The notes: generated from the letters alone by a model not told the origin. DNA of 64,000 bases from Epiperipatus broadwayi (GCA_028023455.1 JAQFVV010000142.1:107501-171500); one strand, 5' to 3'; counted from the stretch's first letter, positions 31,185 to 44,841 are shown. Numbers and translations are program-made.

Positions 31185-32694
31185 AAGTGAGACATTGTCT
31201 TTGGCTCACAATACAATGATAAATAACTTTTATAGTGTGTGTACTTTGTGTATCTAAAACTAAATCATATGAAAGTTTTTATGAAAATATTAAAAGAGTC
31301 TAGAGTGATTTAAATATTAATTAAATAAGAAAATTTAATAAAGACACTTTGAAAGATTATTTGATTAATTCTGATTTTGGAAAAAAATATTAAATTAAAA
31401 TCATTATTGCAACAAAAACAATAGCACTGTTTTATTAAAATAAATGTAATGATTTAATGGGAATGTGATTATAAAATTTAATTTCAATATATATAAACGA
31501 TTAAGAAATTTTTTTTCACAAAGTAATTTTATTCCTAGAATGATTGCATTCCAGTTATAATTTTATTGTTATCAACTGAGAAAGAAAAGTAATAAAATTC
31601 TTCTGCTTCTTAATTTGGCCATTCTTATTATAGACTCATTTAATCTCAAAGCTGCAAAACAAAGAAGAGAATTATTGTTAGCAGGACTCTGTTTGGACAG
31701 AGTTTGGAGCTGTGAAGAGATGTATTCCATTGTTACTTTCTTAGTTGCTCTTTTAATCCACTGCAAATGGAGTCCACACTTGTCATACGTAAAGTTTAAC
31801 ATATAGAAGAAAATGTGAATTGAAGGTCATCAGTGTTTATGTTATCTATTTGCTAAATAGAATATTTTATAAAATAACCTGATTGTGAGGTATTTTTCTT
31901 CTATATATAACATCAGACAATGCAACCTACTGTTGATAAAAAATATATGTAAAAACATAAAGTGAAGAAATCCATTGTTGACGAAAGATTCCAGTAATAT
32001 ATTGAGCTGGTATTTTTCTGCCAGCTCATATTCATACATATATACGCACACACACATATATATATTATTAAAATCGCATATATTATTTTATAATAAAACT
32101 CATATTTTTTATACTAAAAATAAATAATAAAACTTATTTTTTTTGAAATGGGATTTTAAAGGTTTTGAAATCAATTAAATAAAAAAAGAAAAAAGAAAGC
32201 AAAACATAAGTTTTTTTTTATATATATAAAAGTTTGTCTTTTGTTTTATTTCTAATTCTTAGAAATTCTTAAAGATAAAAGAGGAAAGAAAGTACAGTAT
32301 AAAATTTTTCTGCAATTAGCTCTATTGTTAAAACTTTGATAGTGGAGGTATTTTTGTACTATCTATTACATCATCAGTTTGGAATGTTTTCTCAGGATTA
32401 TAAGTAACATTGAAAAAACTATAAACTATGGGATTGTCTTTTGTTTGAAATTAATTGGAATTTTGCTGAAGTTAGTGACTAGTCTGTTGGTTTTGATTCG
32501 GCTCCGACTCTTTGACAATTTAAGACCTGCAAAGTAAATTTAAATAAAATAAAAAAGTGGAGAGAATATGTTGAGTGGCTAGAGACATCAGAATTTTCCT
32601 CTTTTGGGGAACCTCTCTTTCTGTTACCAACTGGAACTGCCATTGGAAATGTTGACCCTGCATAGGACATGTAGAGCTAGCCGAGAAAATTGGA
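31185..32694. other. AT-rich DNA with one exon-like block
   Basis: 31634..31788 is a more balanced, open stretch bounded by splice-like signals (see findings). The rest holds no supported feature. Confidence 0.4.
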
Positions 32695-32698
32695 TTAA

Positions 32699-33445
32699 CC
32701 CTTTTCCCGCGCCCGACGAGGCTCCTCGTCGACATCTGAAATCACTCTAACTCAGTTCGTTTTCATACGAAAAAATTCATTAAATACGTATTGAATTCGT
32801 TTTTAAAAGTTCTGTACGATGGTGACATCTTCCGATTTATTTTAGAAGTAAAAAATAGAGAAAAAACGGATTTAAACCTAAACAAAGAAGGAACATTATT
32901 TGTGATTGGTTCTTAGCATGCTCTCAGCCGAAAAAGACATTCTGATTGGCTGGAAAGAACAAAGAAACTGCCTGATCAAAGAAAATAAAGAAAAACGCTG
33001 AGATTTTCATTTTGAATACGATTTAAATTATTATTAAATAATATTTATGGAAATTAAACATAATTTTCAGAGAGAATAATAAAAAAACAAAATTATTTTC
33101 GAAAAATATTGAAGATTTTAGTACAAATATTGAAGTTGTAATAAAAAGAAATATTTACTTTTCTATAACGTAAAAGTCGATCTTTTTGTTTACATTATAA
33201 CTTTTATGTTGCCGATATTGATTATCTTAGAATAAATAAATAGCAATTTATTTTTGAAAGAACTTTCGTTGTCTTCACAACCTTAAAAATTAATTATATA
33301 CTTTTTATAAATGTATCTGAGTTGAATTTAATATTATAGGCGAATATGTTTTAACAATAGGCTTTGTCTTCAGTTTGTGAGTTGGCCAATTAAAAGATTT
33401 GATTTTTATCTGATACAACCAATGATAAAATTAGCGGTTTAAGGG
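32699..33445. mobile_element. piggyBac-like MITE with TTAA target duplication
   Basis: TTAA at 32695..32698 and 33446..33449 flank a 747-bp element. Ends read CCCTTTTCCCGCG and, reversed, CCCTTAAACCGC. A perfect 7-bp hairpin (GACGAGG/CCTCGTC, 32715..32730) lies just inside the left end. TTAA duplication with CCC...GGG ends is diagnostic of the piggyBac superfamily. No transposase frame, so it is non-autonomous. Confidence 0.85.
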
Positions 33446-33449
33446 TTAA

Positions 33450-35523
33450 CCTGGAAATCTAGGTCTAATCATGACAAGCATAAGGATGAAATACTTCTCC
33501 CACAGGACCATCACTGATCCATCAGGGTAGCTATAAAATGTTACTGAGTGAACTTTGATTTCATTTTGCATAATAGAAATACATATATATTATTAAGTAC
33601 CTTAAATATTTCAACAATAGAGTATGTGATTATTGCTGGGAATTTTATTATATTATGTTAAATTACTTAAAATAAAAGGGAGAGGGGTTAAACTCATATA
33701 TTCTTTTAATATGTTTTTTTAAATATGTATTTTATTATAATTCATGTGTGAATCAGATCAGATTTTTCCTAATAGTGTTAACTGCTCAATCTTAAAAGAC
33801 AAATGGGGGAGGAAAGGATTTAGGCCAGTTGTATGTTCAACAATAAGCAACACTTGAATCTTATGTTGGAACATGGTGTAGGGAAAATGGATGCCCCAAT
33901 GACTGTAGGCAAATGAAAGACATTTATGCTGTACATTGAGATTAGAATAAATTGTTTAAAATTAAAAAGAGGGGGTCTGAGTGTTGTCATTTGGCACACT
34001 CTTATTAGTAAGTCACCCTTGTGTTCACATCTACTTGTTCAGGGTTTTCTGTCATACATAGGATAAGTGATGGCATATGTTTCCTCAAAAGCAAAATATT
34101 AGTTAAATAATTGGTATTGTATTAAAAAAAGATTGATAACATTTGCATTTAAATTTAAGCTTGTATTTGTCCTTTTTAAAAAGATTCGAGTCAGTTTAGA
34201 ATACTATAGGAAAAGAGAATATGTTTTTTTAAAAATTGAAAGTGAATATAATAAAATCTATTAAATATCATATTTGAGTGCCCCTGTTTAATATGGTTTA
34301 GTAACCTAATTCAGTGTCTATTTAGCTAAAATAAATTTGTGTAAGATTACCTTTTAAAAATATATTTGGTGATTGCCGTTCATAAATAAATAATCAACCA
34401 TGACTGTGGAAACCTTCACAATCTGGTTACAAGCTAGAAATGCTTGGTGATGCCCTCGAAAAGCCACCGTATTTGCATAATCTTTGAAAATTTATGGACG
34501 AAGCCAAAATGTTGTAGCACAATATACATATGTATAGCGTGAATATTGTTTAAAATATTAATTCCAATGCTAATTCAAAAAGAAAATCTATCTATTTGTT
34601 TTTAAATGACTGGTAAATAAATTTAAGTAATGTAATAACAGTCAACCAACACTAACAGGTGCTAATGAAATCAGATGGCAAAAATTTCAAGTTCATCATA
34701 GAGAATAATCAAACAATCTAATTTAAAAGTTAACAGAATAACATAACTTTTAAAAGTTAAATATGTTTAAAAGATTTCTTTTAAATAATATTAAATGAAT
34801 TTTTCTATAGTTGTAATGTAACAGTATTGTCAAAATGTGTTTACTGCAAAAGTTATTTAGGTTAAGTGGAAATTTAAATATTTAAACATAATATGTTTTT
34901 ATAATTTTTATAAATAAGACAGAAATAATTATTTATATATTGTGAAAGTAATTTAGTTTTCAATTTAAAGGCAAATTAAAATTAATAATTTAAATATTTT
35001 TGTATTTCTTTATGCACATGTATATATTTATTTTTAAATTTGGTCTATTTATGTTCACTTACTTTATATTTATATTTAAATAATATTAATACATTTATTG
35101 TTGTGATTACTATCTATGTATGAAAATAATATTTATGTGATATTTGTAATTAAGTCAGAAACAGATATAATAATTAACTTTTTTATTGGAGAAAATTTAT
35201 TTTAGATTTTTTATTGTTATGGCTACTAATTGATTAATAAAATTATTAATCCATATTTTATTTATTATAATAAATTTATTTACTTACTAGATTAAAGATT
35301 TTGTCCACTTTTTTTTTGTAAAAATATTCAGTCATTTTTTGTGATCTACAAACTAGTAATAATCAATAAATGTGTTTATATAAATTCCATATGATACTTA
35401 AGGATAGGAATTGTATTATACAATAATGGTTTTATAGCACTAAATAAAGACTATCTTTGAAATCCACATACTTTATTAGTGTTATATATGATGATTTTAC
35501 ACACACACATATATATATATATA
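33450..35523. other. AT-rich DNA, no gene recognised
   Basis: Ends in a CA/TA microsatellite (about 35500..35523) next to a family B copy. Nothing else supported. Confidence 0.45.
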
Positions 35524-36065
35524 ATAAGAGACTTAAACTCAGACTTTCAAGCTCCCTATAGCTATGCAATCTGTCTTATACAACTGATACCCATAACTAC
35601 ATACACGTGAAAAAGATAAATGATCTCAAATATATGTATTTCATGCTTTACCAGCATTCATCAATTGGTTCAGATTACCAGCTCCTACACATATATAGAA
35701 TAAGTTCTCACTTTATATTAAGATAGCAAATCTTCAAACTCTAATGGGCAAGCTTAACTCTTCTCCATTCTCCAACCTTTCATTTATCCATATCATTGAA
35801 AATCTGAGGATGGAATGCTGAAAGCTCTTGTTAATGCCAATAATATTATCATTCCCATATTGACCTTAAGTCAATCTAGCCTCTGACACATATGATCTTA
35901 ATATGTTCATTTAATTATACAGAAGAGGGATGGGCAGAATACATACTGAATATATATAATATTTAAATGCAAATATATTGTCTATATAAACTTAATGTAA
36001 TTATAAGAAACTTGAACTCAGATTTTTAAGCTTCTATAGCTATGCAATATATCTTATACAACTGA
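35524..36065 (-). mobile_element. Family B tandem copy, 1.1 units
   Basis: One whole unit from 35524 and the start of a second from about 36003. The ACTT(A/G)AACTCAG block recurs at 35531 and 36010, a period of 479, matching the 480-bp period at 13 kb. It is diverged from the 13-kb copy. The left edge abuts (CA)n(TA)n. Confidence 0.75.
35619..35679 (-). ncRNA. Hammerhead ribozyme remnant, family B
   Basis: On the - strand: AACCAA, TTGATGA (C3 changed), perfect stem II ATGCT/AGCAT, GAAA, short stem III, TTTGA. The core and stem I changes predict inactivity. Confidence 0.6.
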
Positions 36066-37055
36066 TACTACTGTTATTATCCTTAGTCTGCCTTTATTTT
36101 GAACATGTCTATCTTTATATCTGACATTCATTAATTGTCTACTTTAATTTATTTCCCTGTTTTATTTTCCAATTCTATCCTGCTGATGTGAGTGTGACCA
36201 TTTTTTCTAATTATAACAAACCATTTGCTCAAAATCTTTCCCCATAGATCTGACCAGTATCTGACAGCAAAAGAGTGAATGGTGACAAGCAATTCTGGGA
36301 TAGATACAGAATTTAATAACTACAAGCATGCAAAGCAACATGAAGATTAGAAGGTTTATCTCAATTTAGACAGTAAAAATCATCTGCAAACAAAAATCTA
36401 AATAATAATGCAAAAATCTCTGCAAAGTCTTATTTCTTTGATTCTTAAAGGTTGGTAAATACAAAACTTCAAAATTTATGCTTTGCTGATTTTATTGGGA
36501 CTTAGAGAATGGGGTTAATAGCATAAAGATGTGGAAATTTCAAAACTCAAAAGTGGGATGGTGTAGAATTGAGATAAAACATTTCATGGAATTTCATAAA
36601 AATCTTGCATTCTCAAGCCAATGACAAAATATTCCACCCATCACCAGTACAGCTAAACAAACTCAAAATTGAAAATCAAAACCTCATTCCAATCACCAAG
36701 AATCATACTATGATTACTATGATTTTCTATTCTATTTAACAGATGAATTTCTATGTATACATTACATCACTATTTTTTATAATTTATAATCAAGTTATTA
36801 TGTAATCATTATCTAATCTTTTGTCACATATTTCACAGTAAAACATTTTTTAAAATTAAGTCTGGAACAAAATAGTTTTTTTTCTCTTATATATTTATAT
36901 TTGAAACTCAGTTTATTTGATAATTTTGTATACTGCCAGTTTGGCTGACATTTATTTTGGTATGGAGCTGAATGGTAACACAGGAAGATGAAATAAGGAG
37001 ATGGCAAATCAACAGCATTTCCAAATAGCACACACACACATATATATATATATAT
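36066..37055. other. AT-rich DNA, no gene recognised
   Basis: Ends in a (CA)n(TA)n run at 37030..37055. No gene supported. Confidence 0.45.
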
Positions 37056-37240
37056 TGTAACCTCTACAATCTACCCCTCTATCTTTTTATTTACATATAA
37101 GTGCCCAGGTGCCAATTCTATACAAGATAGAATAAAATTTATAATTTAGGTTGCATCTCTAATTATGGATAAGACTCTTATTATAATATTAATCTACAGC
37201 TTAGCTCAGTTGGGGGTTATAGGGTCTCGTGGTAATCTAG
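37056..37240 (+). mobile_element. 5' end of a TGTAAC-type LTR
   Basis: Starts TGTAACC directly after (TA)n and shares, in order, GTGCCAATTCTAT, a small hairpin and CTCAGTTGGGGG with the - strand sequence ending at 8831. It also shares a looser pattern (GGTGCCA, hairpin, AATTTATAAT, TAGCTCAG) with the LTR-like element at 42607. The element probably continues rightward for up to about 2 kb, but I could not place its other end. Confidence 0.5.
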
Positions 37241-39102
37241 AATGCAAATGGGATGAGAGAAGCATTTATAAACAATAATTATATTATGTTTATTTATTTA
37301 TAATATATCACTTATTTATGTTAACAAAAGAAAGCAAGTTGTGGATTAAATCAAGAATCATGATATGTTCAACTTTCCCACCATCCAAGTACATGCTAGA
37401 CCAATCACGCCATTCATATAATATGTTTGGGGATCACTGTAACAATAATCAACCTACAGACATTTGATTTAGATTGCATTGCTATACCAAAATTTATTTA
37501 AATGAAATAATCTCAGGGCTCTATTATATGAATAATAAGTCAATCCTATTATAAGATGATTATTAAGTAATGAGGACTATTGTGAAACTGATAATTATTA
37601 TAATAAAATAACGGATGGACAATGATGAAGATCGTGTGTATTTTTATCTCACATCACCAGCTATTTTAAACAAGGTGAAATCTATATCTTGGCATTATAC
37701 AATGTTTAGATCAATTAATTCGGTGTTATCTAGATAGATTGCATATATTTTTAAACGAACAATTATTACAATTAGATTATGTTGAGCATATGTGTGTGTG
37801 GAAATGGTCAATCGAACATATATGGTAAAATAATTCAGAGGGAATCTTACTTCACCAAACATTTATTATAAGACACATTCTTTTACAAGCACATCGATGA
37901 TGATTTAACATTAATTTCACATTAACCACAAGCTTGACTAAATAACATTTAAATTACATAAATCCTATACACTTAATATTTGGAGCCTCTTCTTCTTATC
38001 TGTTATTTTAATAATATTTATAATTCTAGCTACTAAATTACCAACAATACAAAATAAAATTATATATTTACGTACCAATGCTTATGTCATCTATTCCCAT
38101 TCTGTGCTCTCAATGAACTAAGAAACAGTATCAAATAATCAACTAATGCCATTGAAATTATTTCCATATGCATATAAATCTATATTTACTATATGAAATT
38201 AATTGATAATTTTATTAAAATTAGCATTAAATGAAGCAAAATTTTTTTAATCCAATAATACATTCATACCGGGAGGATGAATTGCCAGTAATAATAATAA
38301 ATGAAATAATGATAATGTGGGTGATATGATTTGACAAGCTACTTAGAACTTACAATTCCAGCGATGATCTCCTTCCATGTCTTTAAATTTATCTTATCTC
38401 CGAATGTGTGCGCAATTATAAATTTACAATCATAACGCATTTATTGATTACATTTTCTATCGGTTTACTTGCGGAATGAATAACCTTCACAATATGAATG
38501 ATACCATGAGCCAATCATTAAATTATTAATTCAATTTCAAGTATATTACAGAAATCACTAAAATCTTTATCTAAAATAACTAACATATACAACATAACGA
38601 TAAATATGAATGAAGAGGAAGAGCAAAATAATATCAAATAAATATTTACATATGTGCGTGTGGGGTTTAACAAGACTTCAAACATCAACTTGATTCATCA
38701 ACGTAATAACTATCAACTTTTCTGACACAAATAGCATGGAACTCAGCCGACTTATCACGAATAAATGGAGCATCTATCACTTCACATTAAGGAGTATAAT
38801 CATCACATCATATACTATCAAATAATGAAATCTACTACCACCCATGGTTCAATAGATAAATAAGTAAAATGAGCGTTACTCAATCCGAATAGCATGATCA
38901 TCCTTTCAATCACATCTACACTTAAAGGGAAGCTAATGCATTTCATATAGGACAAATCCATAACAGACAAACTCTTAAAATTTCACAATCTTTAGCCATA
39001 GCAACAGCTGCAACCGATAGGAAACAAATAAGTATAAATGTAACCCTTATAAAATAGCTTCTTATAGCGAACACACATGCGAATATATAAATATATATGA
39101 GT
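37241..39102. other. Possible body of the TGTAAC element
   Basis: More mixed in base composition than flanks, with no coding frame. Likely LTR sequence by context only. Confidence 0.3.
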
Positions 39103-39170
39103 AATATTTACTGAGGCTGTAACCTCGAGAATATGCGTGTAAAATGCGATAGTAGGAACCTCTACAGGTG
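39103..39170. repeat. Half-copy of the 18628 hairpin with inverted loop order
   Basis: AGTAATATTTACTGAGGCT, then GTAACCTCGAGAATATGCGTGTAAA, then ATGCGATAGTAGGAACCTCT. The flank matches the right flank of the 18.6-kb hairpin reversed, while the loop matches it in forward orientation. The second arm is missing. Confidence 0.6.
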
Positions 39171-40649
39171 TTTAACCACAAGATTACGCTATGGAAGATA
39201 TGAGATATTTTCGAAATCACATCAGACAATAAAATGTTATATTAGCATTAATTAAATTATAAATGAATTTAATATCTATGAAAATTTATGAACACCGAAT
39301 TTCAGATTAGGATAAATACTATCAAGTAAGCCTGACCATTCGGTAATACTGGCATAAATATTTTCATGTATTTATTATTACCAATTAATGAATAATAATA
39401 AAGCATATAAATTTGCACCAAAAATAAGAGCACGGGAATACATAATATTTTACATAATACAACAAAAGAAAATATTACCATTTTGGTATAACTTATACCA
39501 AATCTCCAAGGCATTCTAGAGGAGATAGGCATATAAATACATAATAATAACAAACCAAATTAATATCAAATTAAACATAAAAGAAAATAAATAAATAAAT
39601 ACATCTATATATCTGTCATATGCAATGGAATAAATGCATATCAAACCTTCTGTCATCAAAATAAAAGTTCCCTTTTTATTTTTATTTTTTTTTAGTTCAT
39701 GCTTGAAACTTCAAAAGCATAACGTACACATGATGATAAGACGAATAAACAAACAGTAAAACATATAAACATTACTCCTGCAAGATAAACATGAATTTGG
39801 CAAAACAACAATAATCTCCAATGTTCTTAGGACTTCCTAATGGACATTATAAGCAGCTTTTGCACATATTTGAATCAATTTTTTTTTTTTATAAACTTTA
39901 TATAACTCAGCAAGATCATCCCAATAAATGTTGATGATTCACGCTATTTCAACTTTGTTTTGTCTAAAATTTTCAACATTTAATAAATTTAAAACGATTA
40001 AGATCAGGATTATTTTTGGTCATCCATGCTTATGCATATTTCTGATAAATAATTATCAAATATCATTAAGTCACACATTCTATCACTCATTTATAAGTGT
40101 GAATGGTAAGGTAATTTAGTATACATAATTATTCCAATAATGTAAAGTATTATAATGAATAATTGCTCTTTTTCAGCCTTATTTTACACAATAAAAGTAG
40201 AAAACTTATTAAATGAGAGTCATTAAGATATTCCATTACACATTTCAGCATAGCTTATCCAATTGTTATCATTATTGTTAATTTACATATCTCCAGTATC
40301 ACCCTATTTATTATAAGTTATAGCAAAATTGTGTTAGCAATTTTTTTATGTAATATCCATGCATTATGAATAGAAGTAAATTCAATTGTTAGTCGATAAA
40401 AGTTGGAACTGGTGTACCTTTAGACATTTAGCCTTCCATATTGGACAATTCTATCATGTACCCTTCACAATTGCACATTAGCATTTATGCTTAAGTAGTA
40501 TGAGAGAAGCTTCCTTTGTAAAAGACAATAGTAGAGAATTCAATGAAAATATTCAGTTCATTTGTTTTATTATATTTCTTTTTTTGTAGACAAATATTTC
40601 ACCATCTCTAAAACTTTTTCTGAAGACTTCTGTCTACTTAGTCATGCCT

Positions 40650-40690
<41 letters not shown>
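39171..40690. other. AT-rich DNA, no gene recognised
   Basis: Ends with (CA)n(TA)n at about 40650..40690. No supported gene. Confidence 0.45.
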
Positions 40691-40692
<2 letters not shown>

Positions 40693-41031
40693 TAATAATT
40701 CAAACAAATATATTTAACACAGTATTCAAAATTAAAGAATATATTCTTTACCAGAAGTACTTTCAATTATTTCACTGACAATCTTTATCAACTGTTAATA
40801 TAAACATACAAAAAATAAAAACTTGCATTACCCATCATTCAATCTATTCAAATTTCCCACAATTCTGTTAAATAGATTGAATGATGGGTAATGCAAGTTT
40901 TTATTTTTTGTACGTTTATATTAACAGTTGATAAAGATTGTCAGTGAAACAATTGAAAGTACTTCTGGTAAAGAATATATTATTTAATTTTAAATACTGT
41001 GTTAAATATATTTGTTTGAATTATTATTATA
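40691..41031. mobile_element. Hairpin MITE, arms of about 158 bp
   Basis: Left arm 40691..40848 and right arm 40871..41031 are near-perfect inverted repeats around a 22-bp spacer. Shared blocks include CAAACAAATATATTTAACAC and CCATCATTCAATCTATT. The left edge abuts a (TA)n run. No coding capacity. The family is not recognised. Confidence 0.8.
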
Positions 41032-41074
41032 TGATTTAAAAATACAGACATTTAATGGTTGTAGTTATATATAT

Positions 41075-42588
41075 TGAATCATGTTCGAATATGTGCATTC
41101 GAAACACCGGTCTCTTAGGCAGAGAAGAACATACTTGGAGAGTATGTATGCCCAAATGATAGCTATGAAGTATATAACTAACGTTACATTTCCAGGACAT
41201 AGCTTCTTCTCGGCTGTTGAGTTGAACACCATGTCCAAAGCACTTTTTTGTTTGTGTATAACCACAGGCGCCAGCTGCTTATTCTAAAAGAATACTAAAA
41301 GAATAGACAACACACTTTGAACAGTGGCCACTAACTCAACGCCTAAATCCACGACTAGCTCAGCTATTTGTAATCACTAATAGATTATACTTAATTAGTG
41401 ATTAAAAGAATTGATAAAAGAATTTGTTAAAAAGAATTGACTGACAAATAAAGTTTAATTTTAAAGATAATTTATTAACTAACATTTATTTACTAAATTT
41501 AAACATTTTATACTTCTAATAAAACACACGCATATTTTAAATTAACATTCTAAATAGTTTAAATATTCTTGAATATTTTCATAACAGAACACTGGGAATT
41601 TATCTACTTTGACTAATAATATTGATATAAGGATCACGCACATATTAACTCATGCACACACATAATAATGATAATAAAGGACTACATATCATTTGAAATT
41701 TAATCACACACATCAATAGTTCATTTATGTATAAATATAGAGTTCATATAATTAGACTCTTGAAAGATTCATATGAATTAATGCAATGCAATGGCTATTA
41801 CAGTATAAATGAAATAAGCAAATGTTTTTACCTAGGTTTTTGAATGTTGATGTAGAATTTTGTTCTTTGGAGGCTGCTTTCGGTGAAAATGTTTCCATTA
41901 TGAATGCTTACCAGCCAGCTGGGACTTTTCCTTGATGAGTTTTCCTGATTTTCATGATTATTACTATTGGAGACAATTAGATATTGGCGGAGATTTTCTA
42001 AGTTGTTACGTTGACATTATTTCACGGGCAGATCTTGCTGTTTTCATCGGACGTTTTAGGCTGTGGAGAGGCGTGAATTTCCAAAATCTTCTCAACACTG
42101 CATTTTGTTTGTTAACTGACTCAATTAATTTCTGAACTGCACTACTCAATTACTTTGTGAACTGCACTCACTCAATTAATTTGTGAACTGCTTACTGTCC
42201 GATAAAAAAAAGTCTATTTATACCTGCAACATGTTGTCGAAATATTCCCGGCAAAGATCTGTTGTCGAATTCCAGTGATAATCATTTGATAAACGTGTTT
42301 TGAAAGATTGCTTAATTAGTAATAGCCATGCAAAAACGTATTGTTTTATATTAATTAATATCTAATAGCCATTGCCGTGTTTTTTAATGATAATCTTCTT
42401 TAACTTTCATTTATTTATAATAACATTTATTCAATTGTTGACACTCGCACAAATATACACACATATATTAGTCTTAACATTATTTTTTCTTGAATGAAAA
42501 GAGATTGGTATGTTTTTCTTTAATGAAAGATTATTTGAATAATATAATTTTAGATAAAATTATATGTGCCTATATCAATATAGGTACA
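41075..42588 (-). mobile_element. Solo LTR, complete (same family as 1..892 and 3239..4375)
   Basis: On the - strand the sequence starts TGTACC at 42588 and ends GATTCA at 41075, the canonical TG...CA form, 1514 bp long. Both sides lie in TA dinucleotide runs, so a target duplication cannot be told apart. The comparison with the first 892 bases of the window fixes the right boundary of the LTR. No internal region or partner LTR is attached, so this is a solo LTR. Confidence 0.8.
42214..42222 (-). promoter_or_regulatory. TATA-box candidate in the solo LTR
   Basis: TATAAATAG on the - strand, about 366 bases from the TG end. Conserved in the copy at 3913..3921. Confidence 0.45.
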
Positions 42589-42606
42589 ATATATATATAT
42601 ATATAT

Positions 42607-44829
42607 TGTAACAATCCGGAGAAGGCGACTTAACGTAATCTGCACTACAGGGTGCCATCTAGGCATTTGAACCTAGAAAAATTTATAATGTAGGCAGATA
42701 CGTAAGTCAAAAAAAAAAAATTTTTTTTTTTTTAAATATTTTGGTTCCGGTCGTTAGCCCATGTCACTAGCTCAGTGGAATAGCAGAGATTAAATAATAT
42801 AATATCTTATCTAATTATATCTCAATATTAAAAAAATAAATAAAATAAGCCACTGCCAGTAATTAGCATACAAACATTTATTTATGCACATATATATAAG
42901 ATTTAAAATTATTTTAGTATTAGTTTTACATTTTAACATTTAACATTATTTTAACTTTGATTTTTGACTTTAATTTACATTTAATTACTATTATATTCTA
43001 ATTTTACATTTTAATTAAGTTCGCACAGATAAATTTATGAAAGCTTGTTTTAATATGTTGCTATAGATCGGTTACATAGATTACATGGTTAAAAACATTT
43101 CAAAGTAAACATAAACGATCAAAATATAAAATCATTGATACTGGCAATTGCAGAGGGAAATTTATAAGTAACCCAGTAGTATTCACCATAAGATACTTGC
43201 ATTGTCACCAATGACTTAAAAGACCTCCGAATAAATACATTTTAGATACTCACCGTAAGGTATCATTATTTATCGAATGTCTATATATTTTGATCAAATA
43301 TGAAAACGCAAATATAGTTAACCGATAAACAATCCATGCAAGCATCTATAAACAACTTAAATTTAATGCATTTTTATTTAGGGTCGAGCATGAATAGACC
43401 AGATAAATTTGCTTTTGAAAATAAACATTCTATCCCTATTTAACCTTAGACTAAAAATTCGTAGTCAAACTGGCATCAATTCATCTGATATATCGATGTA
43501 TTCAATGTAATAAAATACGGCAGCACAAAAGGTTAAGAGAAGAAATTGCCTCTTATGAGATAGGAATATTACATCTATCTGCAAAGAAGAGCAATAAAAC
43601 AAAAAACTCCATAGAAAGGAACTGCGGTATCCGACTTATAATTCCTTCCATAGGCAAACGGAAGTGTGCGGCGTATGAAGCGATTCTGCCCGTAGCGAAT
43701 CAATATTACATCTACTAATCACACCAATATATCCAATCCATTGACCCAATTTAACCACGAAACAAATAACCTAAGATTACCCTCCCCTAATATAACTTTA
43801 CAAATCTATACAGCCATTCACGCCCAACTTAAGTTTAACATTGATATATTTTAATTCATCGGAAAACAGAAATCATAAATAAACTTAAAGAACAAAGTTA
43901 AATAAATGGAAATGATTTTACACAAATAAATAAAAAAATACATCAAATAACATTTTAACTACTTTAGTCAGATAGGAAACTAATGCAATTATTTTAAATA
44001 CGAAAAGTTTTTAAATTTAATGTTCATTAATTGTAAAGTTCTTATGGTTTTAAACAGTTCATCTTTATCTGTCGTTTGTAAGTTTGAACGGGAATTCCCA
44101 CACCGTCCTCAAAAGATTGGTATCCATTTAGCCGATGTTTTATTTATTCATTCGGAGGTTTTTTAGTTCAATTGGTCCTCAATGTAGGAAACGATAGTTC
44201 ATTTCTCTTTTCTTTAACAGCTGAAAGAATTGACCGTGCGTCTGTCAATTCCTTCACCTCAACTCCGTACTAATACATATAGTCACATCGTAATAATCAA
44301 TAATCAATCCACTAATTAATAATTTCCAAACTTGTCCTTTTTATATTAATGTGAAGGATTGAATTTACATTACGTCACCGATGCGATGGTTCTTTCGCTG
44401 CAGTCCGATTCCATAGGGATTTCTTCTTATTTGCTAACAGTTTCTATTGTTTTCCTATCTGACTGATGTTTTTACATTTAAATGCCCAAGGCTGGTTTAC
44501 ATTTGACTAATTAAATTTATCATTTCCATTTCTGATTAATTAACCTGTTTTCCAAATCAAAGATATATTTAAAGATAAATTTAAAGATATAATTTTATCT
44601 CCAAATCTTTTTAAGTTTTTGTTTTTAAAATACCTTTTCTATTTTTAATACAGTTTTATTTTAATAATTTTTTATATCTGTGCGATTTAATATATACGAG
44701 TTTAAGATGATATTTAATTTCAATTTTTAATTCTAAAAGAAAATTTTTAAATGCGAACTTTTTAATTTACTTTCATGTTTAATAAATAAAAAAAAAACAA
44801 CAATGTAATGAACGTCTGTGTTCGTTACA
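42607..44829. mobile_element. TGTAAC...GTTACA element, probable solo LTR of 2.2 kb
   Basis: TGTAACAATCC follows (TA)n at 42607, and TTCGTTACA precedes (TA)n at 44829. TG...CA ends with short inverted TGTAAC/GTTACA suit an LTR. Near the left end are GGTGCC, a hairpin (CTAGGCATTTGAACCTAG) and AATTTATAAT, similar in order to 37056. A second fragment of the interior lies at 25095..25400. The - strand has an AATATAAAAAGG box near 44336..44347. There is no coding frame, so the direction of transcription is uncertain. Confidence 0.6.
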
Positions 44830-44841
44830 ATATATATATAA

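Noticed and set aside
32479-32735. Two overlapping - strand frames of 63 and 71 codons
   Set aside because: They cross the left end of the piggyBac-like MITE and its TTAA site, so they cannot be an old gene.
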